From assembly GCF_004331285.1 (NCBI RefSeq), contig NZ_SJOH01000001.1, forward strand, positions 186,001-250,000: DNA of 64,000 bases, in the 5' to 3' direction. The notes under the pieces were generated by a model. That model did no database searches and had not been told where the DNA came from. It worked only from the letters and a program-made list of their open reading frames with translations. The position numbers and the translations under genes are program-made. Positions 7,680 to 16,432 of the stretch are shown here, in pieces (position 1 is the stretch's first letter; each line of letters begins with the position of its first letter). The DNA comes from Acinetobacter sp. ANC 3781. Its GTDB lineage: Bacteria > Pseudomonadota > Gammaproteobacteria > Pseudomonadales > Moraxellaceae.

Positions 7680-10600
7680 TTATTCAGATTTTTGCAAACG
7701 TAGTGCATTAATCACCACAGATAAAGAACTTAAGGACATCGCTACCGCGGCAAGCATCGGTGTTAATAATAGACCGGTTAATGGATAGAAAATACCTGCC
7801 GCAACTGGCACGCCTAAGCCATTATAGACAAAAGAAAATGCCAAGTTCTGCTTCATATTTTTTACGCCCAGTTTCGCCATATGAATGGCATCAGCCACAC
7901 CGCGGATATCCCCTTTGACCAGGGTAACTTGAGCCGTTTGTTTGGCAATATCGGTACCATTGCCCATCGCAATCCCGACATTGGCTTGTGCAAGTGCAGG
8001 TGCATCGTTAATACCATCGCCTGCCATTGCCACAACTTGTCCTTGCGCCTGAAATTTTTTCACAATGTCTAATTTTTCAGTCGGGGTGCAGTTACCATAG
8101 ACCTGCTGAATTCCTAGCTCAGCCGCAACCAGTTTTGCATTTTGTTCATGGTCACCTGTAGCCATCACCACCTCTATGCCATCAGCAATCAGCTGATCTA
8201 TTACCTGATGTGCATTGTGTTTAATCGCATCATGAATCGAGATATATGCCAAAACTTGCTGTTCATTGGCCAAGAAGCTAATCACATTACCCTTTGAACG
8301 TTGCTGATCAAGTTGCGCTTGAATATTTTCATTTAACGTTAAGCTCAGTTGATCAATCAGTTTTTGGCTGCCCACATACAATATTTGATTTTCAATGTGA
8401 CCTTTGACACCAAAGCCTGTAATATCTTCAAAGTCATTAACTTTAATCAATTGATTATTCGGAATGAGCTTTGTCAAAGTTTGTGCAATTGGATGAGTTG
8501 AATATTGTTCAATTGATGCAATCCATTGTTCTACTTGCGCTTGCTGAACTGTATCTGAAAGCAGTTTAATCTCTTTCAAGCTCGGTTTACCTTCAGTCAA
8601 GGTTCCGGTTTTATCGATAATTAAAGTCGTGACTTTGCTTAAAGCTTCAATCGCTTCTGCATCTTTAAACAGTACACCTTTTTGCGCTGCCCGGCCTGTG
8701 GTCGCCATCACCGACATCGGGGTTGCCAGACCTAAGGCACATGGACAAGCAATAATCAGTACAGCCACTGCACACATGAGTGCCAAATCAAATTGAGCTT
8801 TGCCAAACACCATCCAGGCAATAAAGGTCAACACACTAATTGCTAAAACAATCACCACAAAATATTTGGCAAATACATCGGCAAGACGTTGCAACGGTGC
8901 TTTTGAACGCTGTGCTTCGACTACGGTTTGAATCATTTTTGCTAAGGTGGTATTTGCGCCCACTGCCGTGGTTTGAATGCGGATACTACCCTGCTGATTC
9001 ACCGTACCGCCAATCACCCGGTCATCAATTTCTTTTTTGACCGGAACAGGTTCACCCGTCATCATCGCTTCGTCAACATAGGTTTTACCTTCCACCACAA
9101 TGCCATCGAGTGGGATCTGATCACCGGAAGAAATCTGCAAGATATCACCCTGTTTTACCATGCCAACATCCACTTCCACCACCTGATCATGCTGCACCAG
9201 TTTTGCGGTATGCGGCTGCAGTTTCAGCAAGGATTTAAGTGCGTCTGCTGTTTTGGCACGGGCTTTCAACTCCATAATTTGCCCAAGCAGACTTAATGAA
9301 ACAATCATACAAGCCGCTTCATAATACACAGCGACCCCATGACCGGTTTTGGCCTGCATGGGAATTAAAGATGGGAAAATAGTTGCAACCACACTATAAA
9401 TAAAAGCTGCAAGTACCCCAACACCAATCAAGCTCCACATGTTGAGGTTGCGGGTTTTATAAGAGATCCAGCAGCGTTCAATGAATGGTTTACCCGCCCA
9501 GAGCACCACTGGAATAGAAAGCACCAGTTCAATCCAAGGCTGAATATGCTGCGGAATAAAGGCATGAATATGCGAACCCATCGCCAATACAAACACAATT
9601 AAAGTCAGCGGTAAAGTCATCCAGAAACGATGACTGAAATCGACCAGCTCAGGATTCGGCGCATCATTTAAGGTCGGTTGCATCGGCTCTAAAGCCATCC
9701 CACAAATTGGACAGGTTCCTGGTCCTTTTTGCACAATTTCAGGGTCCATGGGACAGGTATAATCCATATCCGCAGCGCCTTCCGGTACAGGTCGCTGATC
9801 CGCCGGTATCAGATAAAACTCCGGGTCGCCTTTAAATTTTTCCAGACAAGACGGATTACAGAAATAGTAAGTTTTAGTCTGATACTCTGTTTTTAAATCG
9901 GTTGCCGTATCCACTGACATGCCACATACAGGATCGATCTCTGAACTCTGTGCAGATGAAGGATGAGTTCCGTCACAGCAGCCAGATTTCTTTTCTTCAA
10001 CTGCTAATTTTTCTTGTGAACTGCAGCAGGAGGAAACTGTTTGCTTAGTTTGCAGATATTGTTCAGGCTGCTGGGTAAATTGAGTCAGACAGCGTTCTGA
10101 ACAGAGATAATAGTCTTGCGATTGAAACTGAGTGTGAAACTTAGAATCCGTTTTAACCTGCATGCCGCAGACCGGATCGGTGACGGTGGTTTGCATCTCT
10201 AATCCAGCTTTTGAATCTCTGCCGCTACCACATCCCTTTTGTTCTGCTGTTTTACGCTGCGATGTACAACCACAACCCGAAGTCTCAGATTTATTTTTTT
10301 CTAAATACTGTTTTGGATTGGCCTGAAATTTATTCAAACAACCCTGACAGCAAAAATAATAATGTTGTCCCAAATATTCCGTGTTCGGCTTGGACAAATC
10401 TGTCACGGTCATGCCGCAGACCGGATCAATATATTGCTGCGCTTCAGCTTTTTGACCGCCACAGCATGGAGATGAGGCCGCTACAACTTTAGCTTTATTT
10501 GCACAGCCACAGCCTGATTTAGGCTTGGTTTCTTGAAGGTAAGCTTCAGGTTTTTTAATAAACTTTTGTTTGCAGCCATCACAACAAAATAAATATTTTT

Positions 10601-10727
10601 CCCCCCGATATTCAAAATAATGTTCTGAACTTTCCGAAATATTCATGCTACAAACTGGATCAACTTTTACCAATTCAAGACCTGAAGCCTGTTTTTTACA
10701 GCAGGAAGATTTTTGTTGCTCATTCAT
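7680..10727 (-). CDS. copA: Copper-exporting P1B-type ATPase with four N-terminal YHS domains
   Basis: 1015 residues from the ATG at 10727, which has AGGTGAG about 4 bases upstream; a GTG three codons earlier is less likely. Four YHS modules lie at about residues 22-67, 99-144, 183-228 and 265-308, each with a DPVCxM motif and a downstream CxxxC pair. A short heavy-metal-binding module follows (YTCPMDPEI...CPICGMALEPM, about 323-350). Next comes a standard P1B core: eight-helix membrane part, TGEP actuator loop, CPCALGLATP metal site, DKTGTLT phosphorylation site, and YN and MSLSS motifs in the last helices, typical of Cu(I) pumps. There is no classical HMA (GMxCxxC) domain. Linkers between YHS modules carry extra CC and CGC clusters. 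Divergent from a CueR-like gene with a shared operator. Confidence 0.93.
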   Translation of the reverse strand: MNEQQKSSCCKKQASGLELVKVDPVCSMNISESSEHYFEYRGEKYLFCCDGCKQKFIKKPEAYLQETKPKSGCGCANKAKVVAASSPCCGGQKAEAQQYIDPVCGMTVTDLSKPNTEYLGQHYYFCCQGCLNKFQANPKQYLEKNKSETSGCGCTSQRKTAEQKGCGSGRDSKAGLEMQTTVTDPVCGMQVKTDSKFHTQFQSQDYYLCSERCLTQFTQQPEQYLQTKQTVSSCCSSQEKLAVEEKKSGCCDGTHPSSAQSSEIDPVCGMSVDTATDLKTEYQTKTYYFCNPSCLEKFKGDPEFYLIPADQRPVPEGAADMDYTCPMDPEIVQKGPGTCPICGMALEPMQPTLNDAPNPELVDFSHRFWMTLPLTLIVFVLAMGSHIHAFIPQHIQPWIELVLSIPVVLWAGKPFIERCWISYKTRNLNMWSLIGVGVLAAFIYSVVATIFPSLIPMQAKTGHGVAVYYEAACMIVSLSLLGQIMELKARAKTADALKSLLKLQPHTAKLVQHDQVVEVDVGMVKQGDILQISSGDQIPLDGIVVEGKTYVDEAMMTGEPVPVKKEIDDRVIGGTVNQQGSIRIQTTAVGANTTLAKMIQTVVEAQRSKAPLQRLADVFAKYFVVIVLAISVLTFIAWMVFGKAQFDLALMCAVAVLIIACPCALGLATPMSVMATTGRAAQKGVLFKDAEAIEALSKVTTLIIDKTGTLTEGKPSLKEIKLLSDTVQQAQVEQWIASIEQYSTHPIAQTLTKLIPNNQLIKVNDFEDITGFGVKGHIENQILYVGSQKLIDQLSLTLNENIQAQLDQQRSKGNVISFLANEQQVLAYISIHDAIKHNAHQVIDQLIADGIEVVMATGDHEQNAKLVAAELGIQQVYGNCTPTEKLDIVKKFQAQGQVVAMAGDGINDAPALAQANVGIAMGNGTDIAKQTAQVTLVKGDIRGVADAIHMAKLGVKNMKQNLAFSFVYNGLGVPVAAGIFYPLTGLLLTPMLAAVAMSLSSLSVVINALRLQKSE

Positions 10728-10759
10728 CCGACTCACCTGTTTTATTCTTGCATTGTGTT

Positions 10760-10791
10760 AGCATAAAGTCTGTACCTAGGTACAGAGTCAA
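10760..10791 (-). promoter_or_regulatory. CueR/MerR-type promoter-operator of copA
   Basis: On the minus strand TTGACT (10786-10791) and TATGCT (10760-10765) are 20 bp apart, or 19 bp to an overlapping TTATGC. This over-long spacer is the hallmark of MerR-family activation. The spacer holds the perfect 16-bp palindrome CTGTACCTAGGTACAG (10770-10785). The regulator gene starts 19 bp away on the other strand. Confidence 0.8.
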
Positions 10792-10809
10792 GTCATTTGA
10801 GGATATTTT

Positions 10810-11190
10810 ATGCTCACCATCGGAAAACTGGCCAAACAGTGTCATGTAAATGTCGAAACCATTCGTTATTATCAACGCATCGGTTTAATGCGCGTACCTG
10901 AAACCACGCAGAACTATCGTTATTACAATGATAAAGATATGGAAACCTTAAGCTTTATTCAAAAAGGCAAAGATGCAGGTTTGCAACTTAGTGAAATACA
11001 GGAATTACTGCAACTTCAGCTCGATGATCGAGAGCAAGTGAGACATGTCATTGAGCAACGATTAAAAAAAATCGATCAAAGAATCCGGGAATTACAAGCA
11101 CTCAAAACCCGTTTAAGCAGCTGGATAGATGAATGCAAAACTACAAATGACAGCGGTTGTCCGATTTTGAAAGAGCTGAAAAACAGTTAA
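10810..11190 (+). CDS. cueR: MerR-family Cu(I)/Ag(I)-responsive regulator, CueR-like
   Basis: 126 residues. An N-terminal winged helix-turn-helix (MLTIGKLAKQCHVNVETIRYY, residues 1-70) is followed by a dimerisation helix. The metal loop holds Cys109 and Cys117 separated by seven residues (C-KTTNDSG-CPI), the CueR arrangement. At the position where Hg(II) and Zn(II) sensors of this family have an extra Cys before the dimer helix, this protein has none, which favours a monovalent-metal sensor. It is divergent from the copper ATPase gene and the shared region holds a MerR-type operator. I infer that it activates copA on copper or silver stress. Confidence 0.88.
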   Translation: MLTIGKLAKQCHVNVETIRYYQRIGLMRVPETTQNYRYYNDKDMETLSFIQKGKDAGLQLSEIQELLQLQLDDREQVRHVIEQRLKKIDQRIRELQALKTRLSSWIDECKTTNDSGCPILKELKNS

Positions 11191-11238
11191 ACTCCTTTTA
11201 CGATGAAGATTTTTGTATTTTTTGGGAACGAATAAAAG

Positions 11239-11826
11239 ATGTCAGTGGATTTAAAAATTTTACGCAAGCAACTTCGACATCAACGTAGAGTCGTTTCCAG
11301 TTTTCAACAAAAGCAAGCTCAACAAAAAGTACTTCAGCAACTTATCCGGCTAAAATCTTTTCAGCATGCAAAAAAAATTGGTGTTTACCTGCATGCTTTT
11401 GGAGAGCTTAATACCAACCAGATTATCGAGTACTGTTTTAAACAGCATAAACAAGTTTATTTGCCGATGATTTGCAATATGAACCAGCAATTGCACTGGG
11501 TTAAAATCACGCAACAACAATATCGAAACAATCGGTTCTCCCATCATCCTTTCGGTATGAAAGAACCCATGGCCAGTCGCGGCTTGCATGTATCTAAACT
11601 CGACCTGTTAATCATGCCTTTATTGGCCTGCGATATTTATGGCACACGCATTGGTATGGGTGGCGGCTACTATGACAAAACCTTAGCCAGTGCGGGCCAG
11701 CGCCCTTTTCGTTTAGGAATTGCACATGACTTTCAGTTGATTGAGCAACGTTTGCATCGTGAAACTTGGGATCAACCTCTGGATGCCTTACTCACTCCTT
11801 CACGTTATTTATATTTCAAATGCTAA
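11239..11826 (+). CDS. fau: 5-formyltetrahydrofolate cyclo-ligase
   Basis: 195 residues of the FTHF cyclo-ligase (YgfA) family, which converts 5-formyl-THF to 5,10-methenyl-THF using ATP. Visible are the N-terminal LRKQLRHQRR helix and the C-terminal nucleotide and metal loop GTRIGMGGGYYDKTL. In E. coli this gene directly follows 6S RNA; here an 8.6-kb block lies between them. It follows cueR by 48 bp on the same strand and may be read from the cueR transcript. Confidence 0.92.
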   Translation: MSVDLKILRKQLRHQRRVVSSFQQKQAQQKVLQQLIRLKSFQHAKKIGVYLHAFGELNTNQIIEYCFKQHKQVYLPMICNMNQQLHWVKITQQQYRNNRFSHHPFGMKEPMASRGLHVSKLDLLIMPLLACDIYGTRIGMGGGYYDKTLASAGQRPFRLGIAHDFQLIEQRLHRETWDQPLDALLTPSRYLYFKC

Positions 11827-11973
11827 TCCGGTATTTTTTGACCACCATGAACACGTCTAAATCATACATTTACCTATTTTTTATATATTTTCATTGGTTC
11901 GACCCTTGTAATTTTTGAAATACACTTCACTATAAAAATATGGCAACACCATTGTTACTCATTAGGAGTGCCC

Positions 11974-14400
11974 ATGTCTGAAATTATTATGAATCAAGAA
12001 ACCTTAGTTACACAGGTTCCAAGCGTATTACCACTTTTAGCGCTACGAGATGTAGTGGTTTATCCACACATGCAAATTGCGTTATTTGTAGGTCGTGAAA
12101 AATCGATCAAAGCAGTTGACGTGGCTCGTAACAGTGACAATCTTGTATTTGTAGTTGCACAACAAGATTCTCTTACAGAAGAAATTGATCACGACAACTT
12201 ATATCAATACGGTACTGTCGCGAAGATTGTGCAAGTTGTGAATCATGAAAATGATGAAAACTGTATAAAAGTACTCATTGAGGGTTTACAGCGTTCTAAA
12301 CTGGTAAAAATCATCGACAATGATGAATATTTATCAGCCGAACATGCTATTAGCCCAATGACAGTTAATGTCGAAGCTGACTCTCAAGAAACACGTGTGC
12401 AAGAACTGCGCGCTTTATTTGCCCAATATGCAGAAGCAAAATTACGTAATGCACGTGAATTGATTACTGCTGCAAATAAAATCGACGACTTATTGCAACT
12501 ATTATTCTTCGTGGCTACTCGTGTCCCATTGAACATCGATGTAAAACAAAAGTTCCTGGAACATGATGACTTTGAAGCACATTTGACTGAACTCATGACC
12601 TATTTGTTACAACAATCTGAAGAACAACAGATTGAACAAACCTTGCATGACTCGGTAAAACGCCAAATGGAGAAAAACCAGCGCGAATATTTCCTGAATG
12701 AAAAAATGAAGGTGATTCAGCGCGAACTTTCTGACATGAATGGCGGTGCTGAAGATGATGTTGCCGAAATTGAACGTCGTCTTGAAGAAGCAGATTTACC
12801 TGAACATGTGCGTAAAAAAGCGGAATCAGAATTCCGTAAGCTTAAAGCAATGCAACCTGCTTCAAGTGAAGCTGCTGTGGTGCGCAATTATATTGAGGCA
12901 ATTTTAGATACGCCTTGGAATAAAGCTAGCAAAGTCAGCATTAACCTGAACAAAGCACAAGAGATATTGGACGCTGACCACTATGGTCTGGATGAAGTTA
13001 AACAACGTATTGTTGAATATCTGGCTGTTCAATCACGCGTGAAAAAACTCAAAGGTCCAATTCTTTGCCTGGTTGGTCCTCCAGGGGTAGGTAAGACTTC
13101 ACTGGGTGAATCCATTGCTAAAGCCACAGGTCGTGAGTTTGTACGTATGGCTTTAGGTGGCGTGCGTGACGAAGCGGAAATCCGTGGTCACCGTCGTACC
13201 TATATTGGTGCGATGCCGGGTAAAGTGGTGCAGTCTTTAACAAAAGTAGGCGTGAAGAACCCGCTGTTCTTGCTCGACGAAATTGACAAGATGGCACAAG
13301 ACTACCGTGGTGACCCTGCTTCTGCCCTGCTTGAAGTACTTGATCCATCACAAAACAGCAAGTTTAACGATCACTATTTAGATCTTGATCTTGACCTGTC
13401 AGAAGTGATGTTTATCTGTACTGCAAACAGCATGAATATTCCTGAAGCTTTGCTTGACCGTATGGAAGTGATTCGTCTACCGGGTTATACCGAAGAGGAA
13501 AAAGTCAATATTGCTGAGCGTTACCTTGTTCCTAAAGCCATTAAGGACAACGGTTTACGTGGTAAAGAACTGACTATTCATGAAGAAGCAATTCGTGACA
13601 TCGTGCGTCGTTATACTCGCGAAGCGGGTGTACGTAGCCTTGAACGTGAAGTGTCAAAAATTGCACGTAAAGTCGTGAAAGAAGCGGTGAGCAAAAAAGC
13701 CAAAAACTTGCATATCGATGTGACTGCTGAAAATCTGTCTGATTACCTGGGCGTACATAAGTTCGATTTCGGTATGGCAGAAGAAGAAGCACAAGTGGGT
13801 CGTGTAAATGGTTTGGCTTGGACGTCAGTCGGTGGTGAATTGCTTTCGATTGAAGTTGCTGCGGTAAAAGGTAAGGGTAAATTCATTACCACCGGTTCCC
13901 TCGGTGATGTCATGAAAGAATCCATTACCGCTGCAATGACTGTGGTTCGTACCCGTGCAGATGCCCTCGGTATTGAGGCTTCAAGATTTGAAGAAACCGA
14001 TATTCATGTGCATTTACCTGAAGGTGCAACTCCGAAAGATGGTCCATCTGCAGGTTTGGCATTAACTACTGCCTTGATTTCTGCCTTCACTGGCATTCCA
14101 GTTCGCGCGGATATCGCGATGACGGGTGAAACCAACCTGAGTGGTCGTGCAATGCGTATTGGTGGCTTAAAAGAGAAACTTTTAGCAGCACATCGCGGTG
14201 GCATTAAACTGGTCTTTATCCCTCAGGAAAATGTTCGTGACTTGGTGGAAATTCCCGACAATGTAAAAGCAGGTCTTGAAATTAAAGCAGTGAAAAGTAT
14301 CGATGAGATCTTGCCATTGGCTTTAATCGAAACACCGAAACCTTTGCCTAAAAATCCGATTGTAAAACCGGTTGAAGAAAGCAAAGCCGCACGTCATTAA
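11974..14400 (+). CDS. lon: ATP-dependent protease Lon
   Basis: 808 residues from ATG 11974, which has AGGAG 5 bases upstream; the in-frame GTG at 11968 overlaps that site. Order: LON substrate-binding domain (about 15-210), coiled linker, AAA+ module with Walker A GPPGVGKTS and Walker B FLLDEIDKM, sensor residues, then the serine protease domain with KDGPSAG (catalytic Ser) and the catalytic Lys downstream in TGEINLSG-like context (TGETNLSGRAMRIGGLKEKLL). It degrades misfolded and regulatory proteins in the cytoplasm. It is monocistronic, with a strong terminator at 14415-14443. I saw no clear heat-shock promoter upstream. Confidence 0.97.
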   Translation: MSEIIMNQETLVTQVPSVLPLLALRDVVVYPHMQIALFVGREKSIKAVDVARNSDNLVFVVAQQDSLTEEIDHDNLYQYGTVAKIVQVVNHENDENCIKVLIEGLQRSKLVKIIDNDEYLSAEHAISPMTVNVEADSQETRVQELRALFAQYAEAKLRNARELITAANKIDDLLQLLFFVATRVPLNIDVKQKFLEHDDFEAHLTELMTYLLQQSEEQQIEQTLHDSVKRQMEKNQREYFLNEKMKVIQRELSDMNGGAEDDVAEIERRLEEADLPEHVRKKAESEFRKLKAMQPASSEAAVVRNYIEAILDTPWNKASKVSINLNKAQEILDADHYGLDEVKQRIVEYLAVQSRVKKLKGPILCLVGPPGVGKTSLGESIAKATGREFVRMALGGVRDEAEIRGHRRTYIGAMPGKVVQSLTKVGVKNPLFLLDEIDKMAQDYRGDPASALLEVLDPSQNSKFNDHYLDLDLDLSEVMFICTANSMNIPEALLDRMEVIRLPGYTEEEKVNIAERYLVPKAIKDNGLRGKELTIHEEAIRDIVRRYTREAGVRSLEREVSKIARKVVKEAVSKKAKNLHIDVTAENLSDYLGVHKFDFGMAEEEAQVGRVNGLAWTSVGGELLSIEVAAVKGKGKFITTGSLGDVMKESITAAMTVVRTRADALGIEASRFEETDIHVHLPEGATPKDGPSAGLALTTALISAFTGIPVRADIAMTGETNLSGRAMRIGGLKEKLLAAHRGGIKLVFIPQENVRDLVEIPDNVKAGLEIKAVKSIDEILPLALIETPKPLPKNPIVKPVEESKAARH

Positions 14401-14414
14401 TCGCATTTGGATAC

Positions 14415-14443
14415 AAAAAAGAGAGCTTCGGCTCTCTTTTTTT
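14415..14443 (+). terminator. lon terminator
   Basis: GAGAGC-TTCG-GCTCTC hairpin followed by seven or more T, 15 bp after the lon stop. Confidence 0.9.
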
Positions 14444-14509
14444 ATGATGAAAAGTTTTACTATATTAGTAAAGCATAATCTTGAAAAATGTACATCTAAT
14501 CCTGATTTA

Positions 14510-14634
14510 TTATTATAGAGACCCAAATGCGCTGTAAGTTTCTGATTAACAAGTTATGTGAATGGTCATCTACATCTCCAGGTGGATGACCTTTTGATCG
14601 CAGTTCCAGTATTCATTCAGGGACTGCGTTTTTT
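14510..14634 (+). ncRNA. Candidate small RNA or tiny-ORF transcript with two hairpins
   Basis: Between the lon terminator and the convergent M28 peptidase gene lies a separate plus-strand unit. Hairpin 1 (14564-14591) pairs GGTCATCTAC with GTGGATGACC. Hairpin 2 (14599-14628) pairs CGCAGTTCC with GGGACTGCG and is followed by six T, a textbook rho-independent terminator. It cannot serve the minus-strand gene, because no T-run follows in that direction. Upstream of the hairpins is a 20-codon ATG frame (14527-14589, starting MRCKFLINKL) whose stop falls inside hairpin 1. The ribosome site is weak (GAG), and the promoter and 5' end are uncertain. Confidence 0.45.
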
Positions 14635-14646
14635 ATGCGTTCTTTA

Positions 14647-15603
14647 TCAATCCGATTGAACCATTAAGCTATAAACCAGTCCGTCTACCACACTGGCCAT
14701 TTTTCCAACATTCAGTGTTTTTAAGGTATCTCCCTTGGTATGGTAATGCTTATTTCGGAAAGAAGCGGTATCGGTAATCATCAGCGCAGGAATCCCGAAT
14801 TTCCAATAATTCACATGATCAGAAAATTCCATTGCTGATACAAAAGAGGGTGTGGCCAATCTTTGACACTCTAAACGGTTAATAATTTGCATGGCTTGAC
14901 AATACTTCGCCCCTAGCTCATAAGACTGTAAATTACTCACCGCTGCAATAAAATTACCATGACTTGGATAGACCCACTTTAAACCGGCTGGATATTGCTG
15001 TACAAGATTTTCATCATAGTAGCCAATCATTTCTAAAATATAGACCCCACGAATCTGCTCCTTTTGCGCTTGTACCGATTTGGCGTGCACATAACTTCCC
15101 ATCTGCTCGGTTTTGAAAAATGGCGGTTCTTGCAAGGTATAAAATACAAATTCTATATTATGTGCCAACTGTGACTTCTGCTGCGCAAGGATGCGTGCCG
15201 TCTCAATCACCCCGGCCACACCAGAAGCATTGTCATCAGCGCCCTGTTGCTCCCCAAACACATCATAATGCGCACCGACAATCACTTTATCAGCATGACC
15301 GGCTGTTAAGGTACATACTACATTTCGATAGCCCAAACCATTCACCGAATAATTTTGATACTGGCACGGTATACCAAACAAACGCATCTGTTCTTTAATC
15401 CAGGCAGAAACGCGTTGCAATTCTTGTGTGTTTTTATAATTACGATACCCCTGCTGACCTGTAATTTGCTCCAGATAGACTTTTAAATTATCAGTACTCG
15501 CTGGAGTTACGTTCGGTAATGCCCAAATTGAAGGACTAAAAAAAATAGTGCAAAGGAAGATGCCCCACAACAAGTCTAAATTTCGATTATTTTTGAATCG
15601 CAT
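14647..15603 (-). CDS. Exported M28-family zinc aminopeptidase/carboxypeptidase
   Basis: 318 residues with an N-terminal signal peptide (hydrophobic LLWGIFLCTIFFSPSIWA, cleavage after about residue 29). The metallopeptidase core shows the M28 metal ligands in order: GAHYDVFGE (His, Asp), GADDNASG (bridging Asp), LQEPPFF (catalytic Glu region), a MIGYYDEN-type segment, and a late His (HYHTKGDT). It is predicted to be a periplasmic or secreted di-zinc exopeptidase; the substrate cannot be read from sequence. It is convergent with lon and the small RNA unit, and divergent from rlmH. Confidence 0.9.
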   Translation of the reverse strand: MRFKNNRNLDLLWGIFLCTIFFSPSIWALPNVTPASTDNLKVYLEQITGQQGYRNYKNTQELQRVSAWIKEQMRLFGIPCQYQNYSVNGLGYRNVVCTLTAGHADKVIVGAHYDVFGEQQGADDNASGVAGVIETARILAQQKSQLAHNIEFVFYTLQEPPFFKTEQMGSYVHAKSVQAQKEQIRGVYILEMIGYYDENLVQQYPAGLKWVYPSHGNFIAAVSNLQSYELGAKYCQAMQIINRLECQRLATPSFVSAMEFSDHVNYWKFGIPALMITDTASFRNKHYHTKGDTLKTLNVGKMASVVDGLVYSLMVQSD

Positions 15604-15757
15604 TTATTATTAGTCTCCTTTTATTCTTCATATTTAATCCATTACTGAAGATTAATGCAGCATCTTGCTCGACTTTTCAATTGCAATTTGTTGCGCAAAA
15701 TAAGTAAAACCAGTTTTAGCGTTTATAATAACGATGACTTTCAAATTATCGAATCTT

Positions 15758-16240
15758 ATGAAAATCCGTATTATTACCATCGGTCAAAAAATGCCAGCTT
15801 GGGTCCTCACTGGTTTTGAAGATTACTTCAAACGTATTCAGCCTTTTGTACAGACTCAAATTATTGAATTACCCATGGCAAAACGTGGTAAAAATGATTC
15901 GGAAGCGGATATTTTAAAATATCGCCAGATTGAAGGAGACAGTATTTTGAATGCACTGAAGCATAATGAAACCCTGATTGCGCTTGAAGTCGGTGGTAAA
16001 GAATTCAGTACGGAGAAACTGGCGGAAACCATGAAAGGCTGGATGCTTGAAGGCAATGACGTGGTTTTGGCCATTGGCGGGCCAGATGGTCACTCTGAAG
16101 CGGTGCGTAAAGCCGCTGCATGGCACTGGTCGCTGTCCAAGCTGACCTTGCCCCACCCGATGGTTCGAGTGATGCTGATCGAGCAGCTATACCGTGCCAT
16201 GAGTATTAACCATAACCATCCTTACCATCGTGCAGGTTAA
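15758..16240 (+). CDS. rlmH: 23S rRNA (pseudouridine1915-N3)-methyltransferase RlmH
   Basis: 160 residues from the ATG at 15758 (MKIRIITIGQKMPAWV), which matches the family length of about 155-160; an in-frame ATG eight codons upstream would add non-family residues. SPOUT fold with AIGGPDGHSEAV (the deep-knot SAM loop) and a C-terminal LPHPMVRVMLIEQLYRAMSI segment. It methylates pseudouridine 1915 in helix 69 of the assembled ribosome. It stands alone here. Confidence 0.95.
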   Translation: MKIRIITIGQKMPAWVLTGFEDYFKRIQPFVQTQIIELPMAKRGKNDSEADILKYRQIEGDSILNALKHNETLIALEVGGKEFSTEKLAETMKGWMLEGNDVVLAIGGPDGHSEAVRKAAAWHWSLSKLTLPHPMVRVMLIEQLYRAMSINHNHPYHRAG

Positions 16241-16432
16241 AGCAACCATTTGAAATATTCATTTTTGTTTTTATCGAATTCACATAAAGAGTTTTTCATA
16301 TTTCGTCTGATTTCTTCATCGTTGCATATCTGCAACAACATGTTGAAATATACTCTATTTATTCTATCTGCTCTTTTTGGCATTATAACCATTACACCCC
16401 CAATCGATATTATTTAAATTAGGCGCATTGTC

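Noticed and set aside
11880..11973. Heat-shock promoter before lon
   Set aside because: CTTGTAA is present but no CCCCAT-like -10 follows at the right distance.
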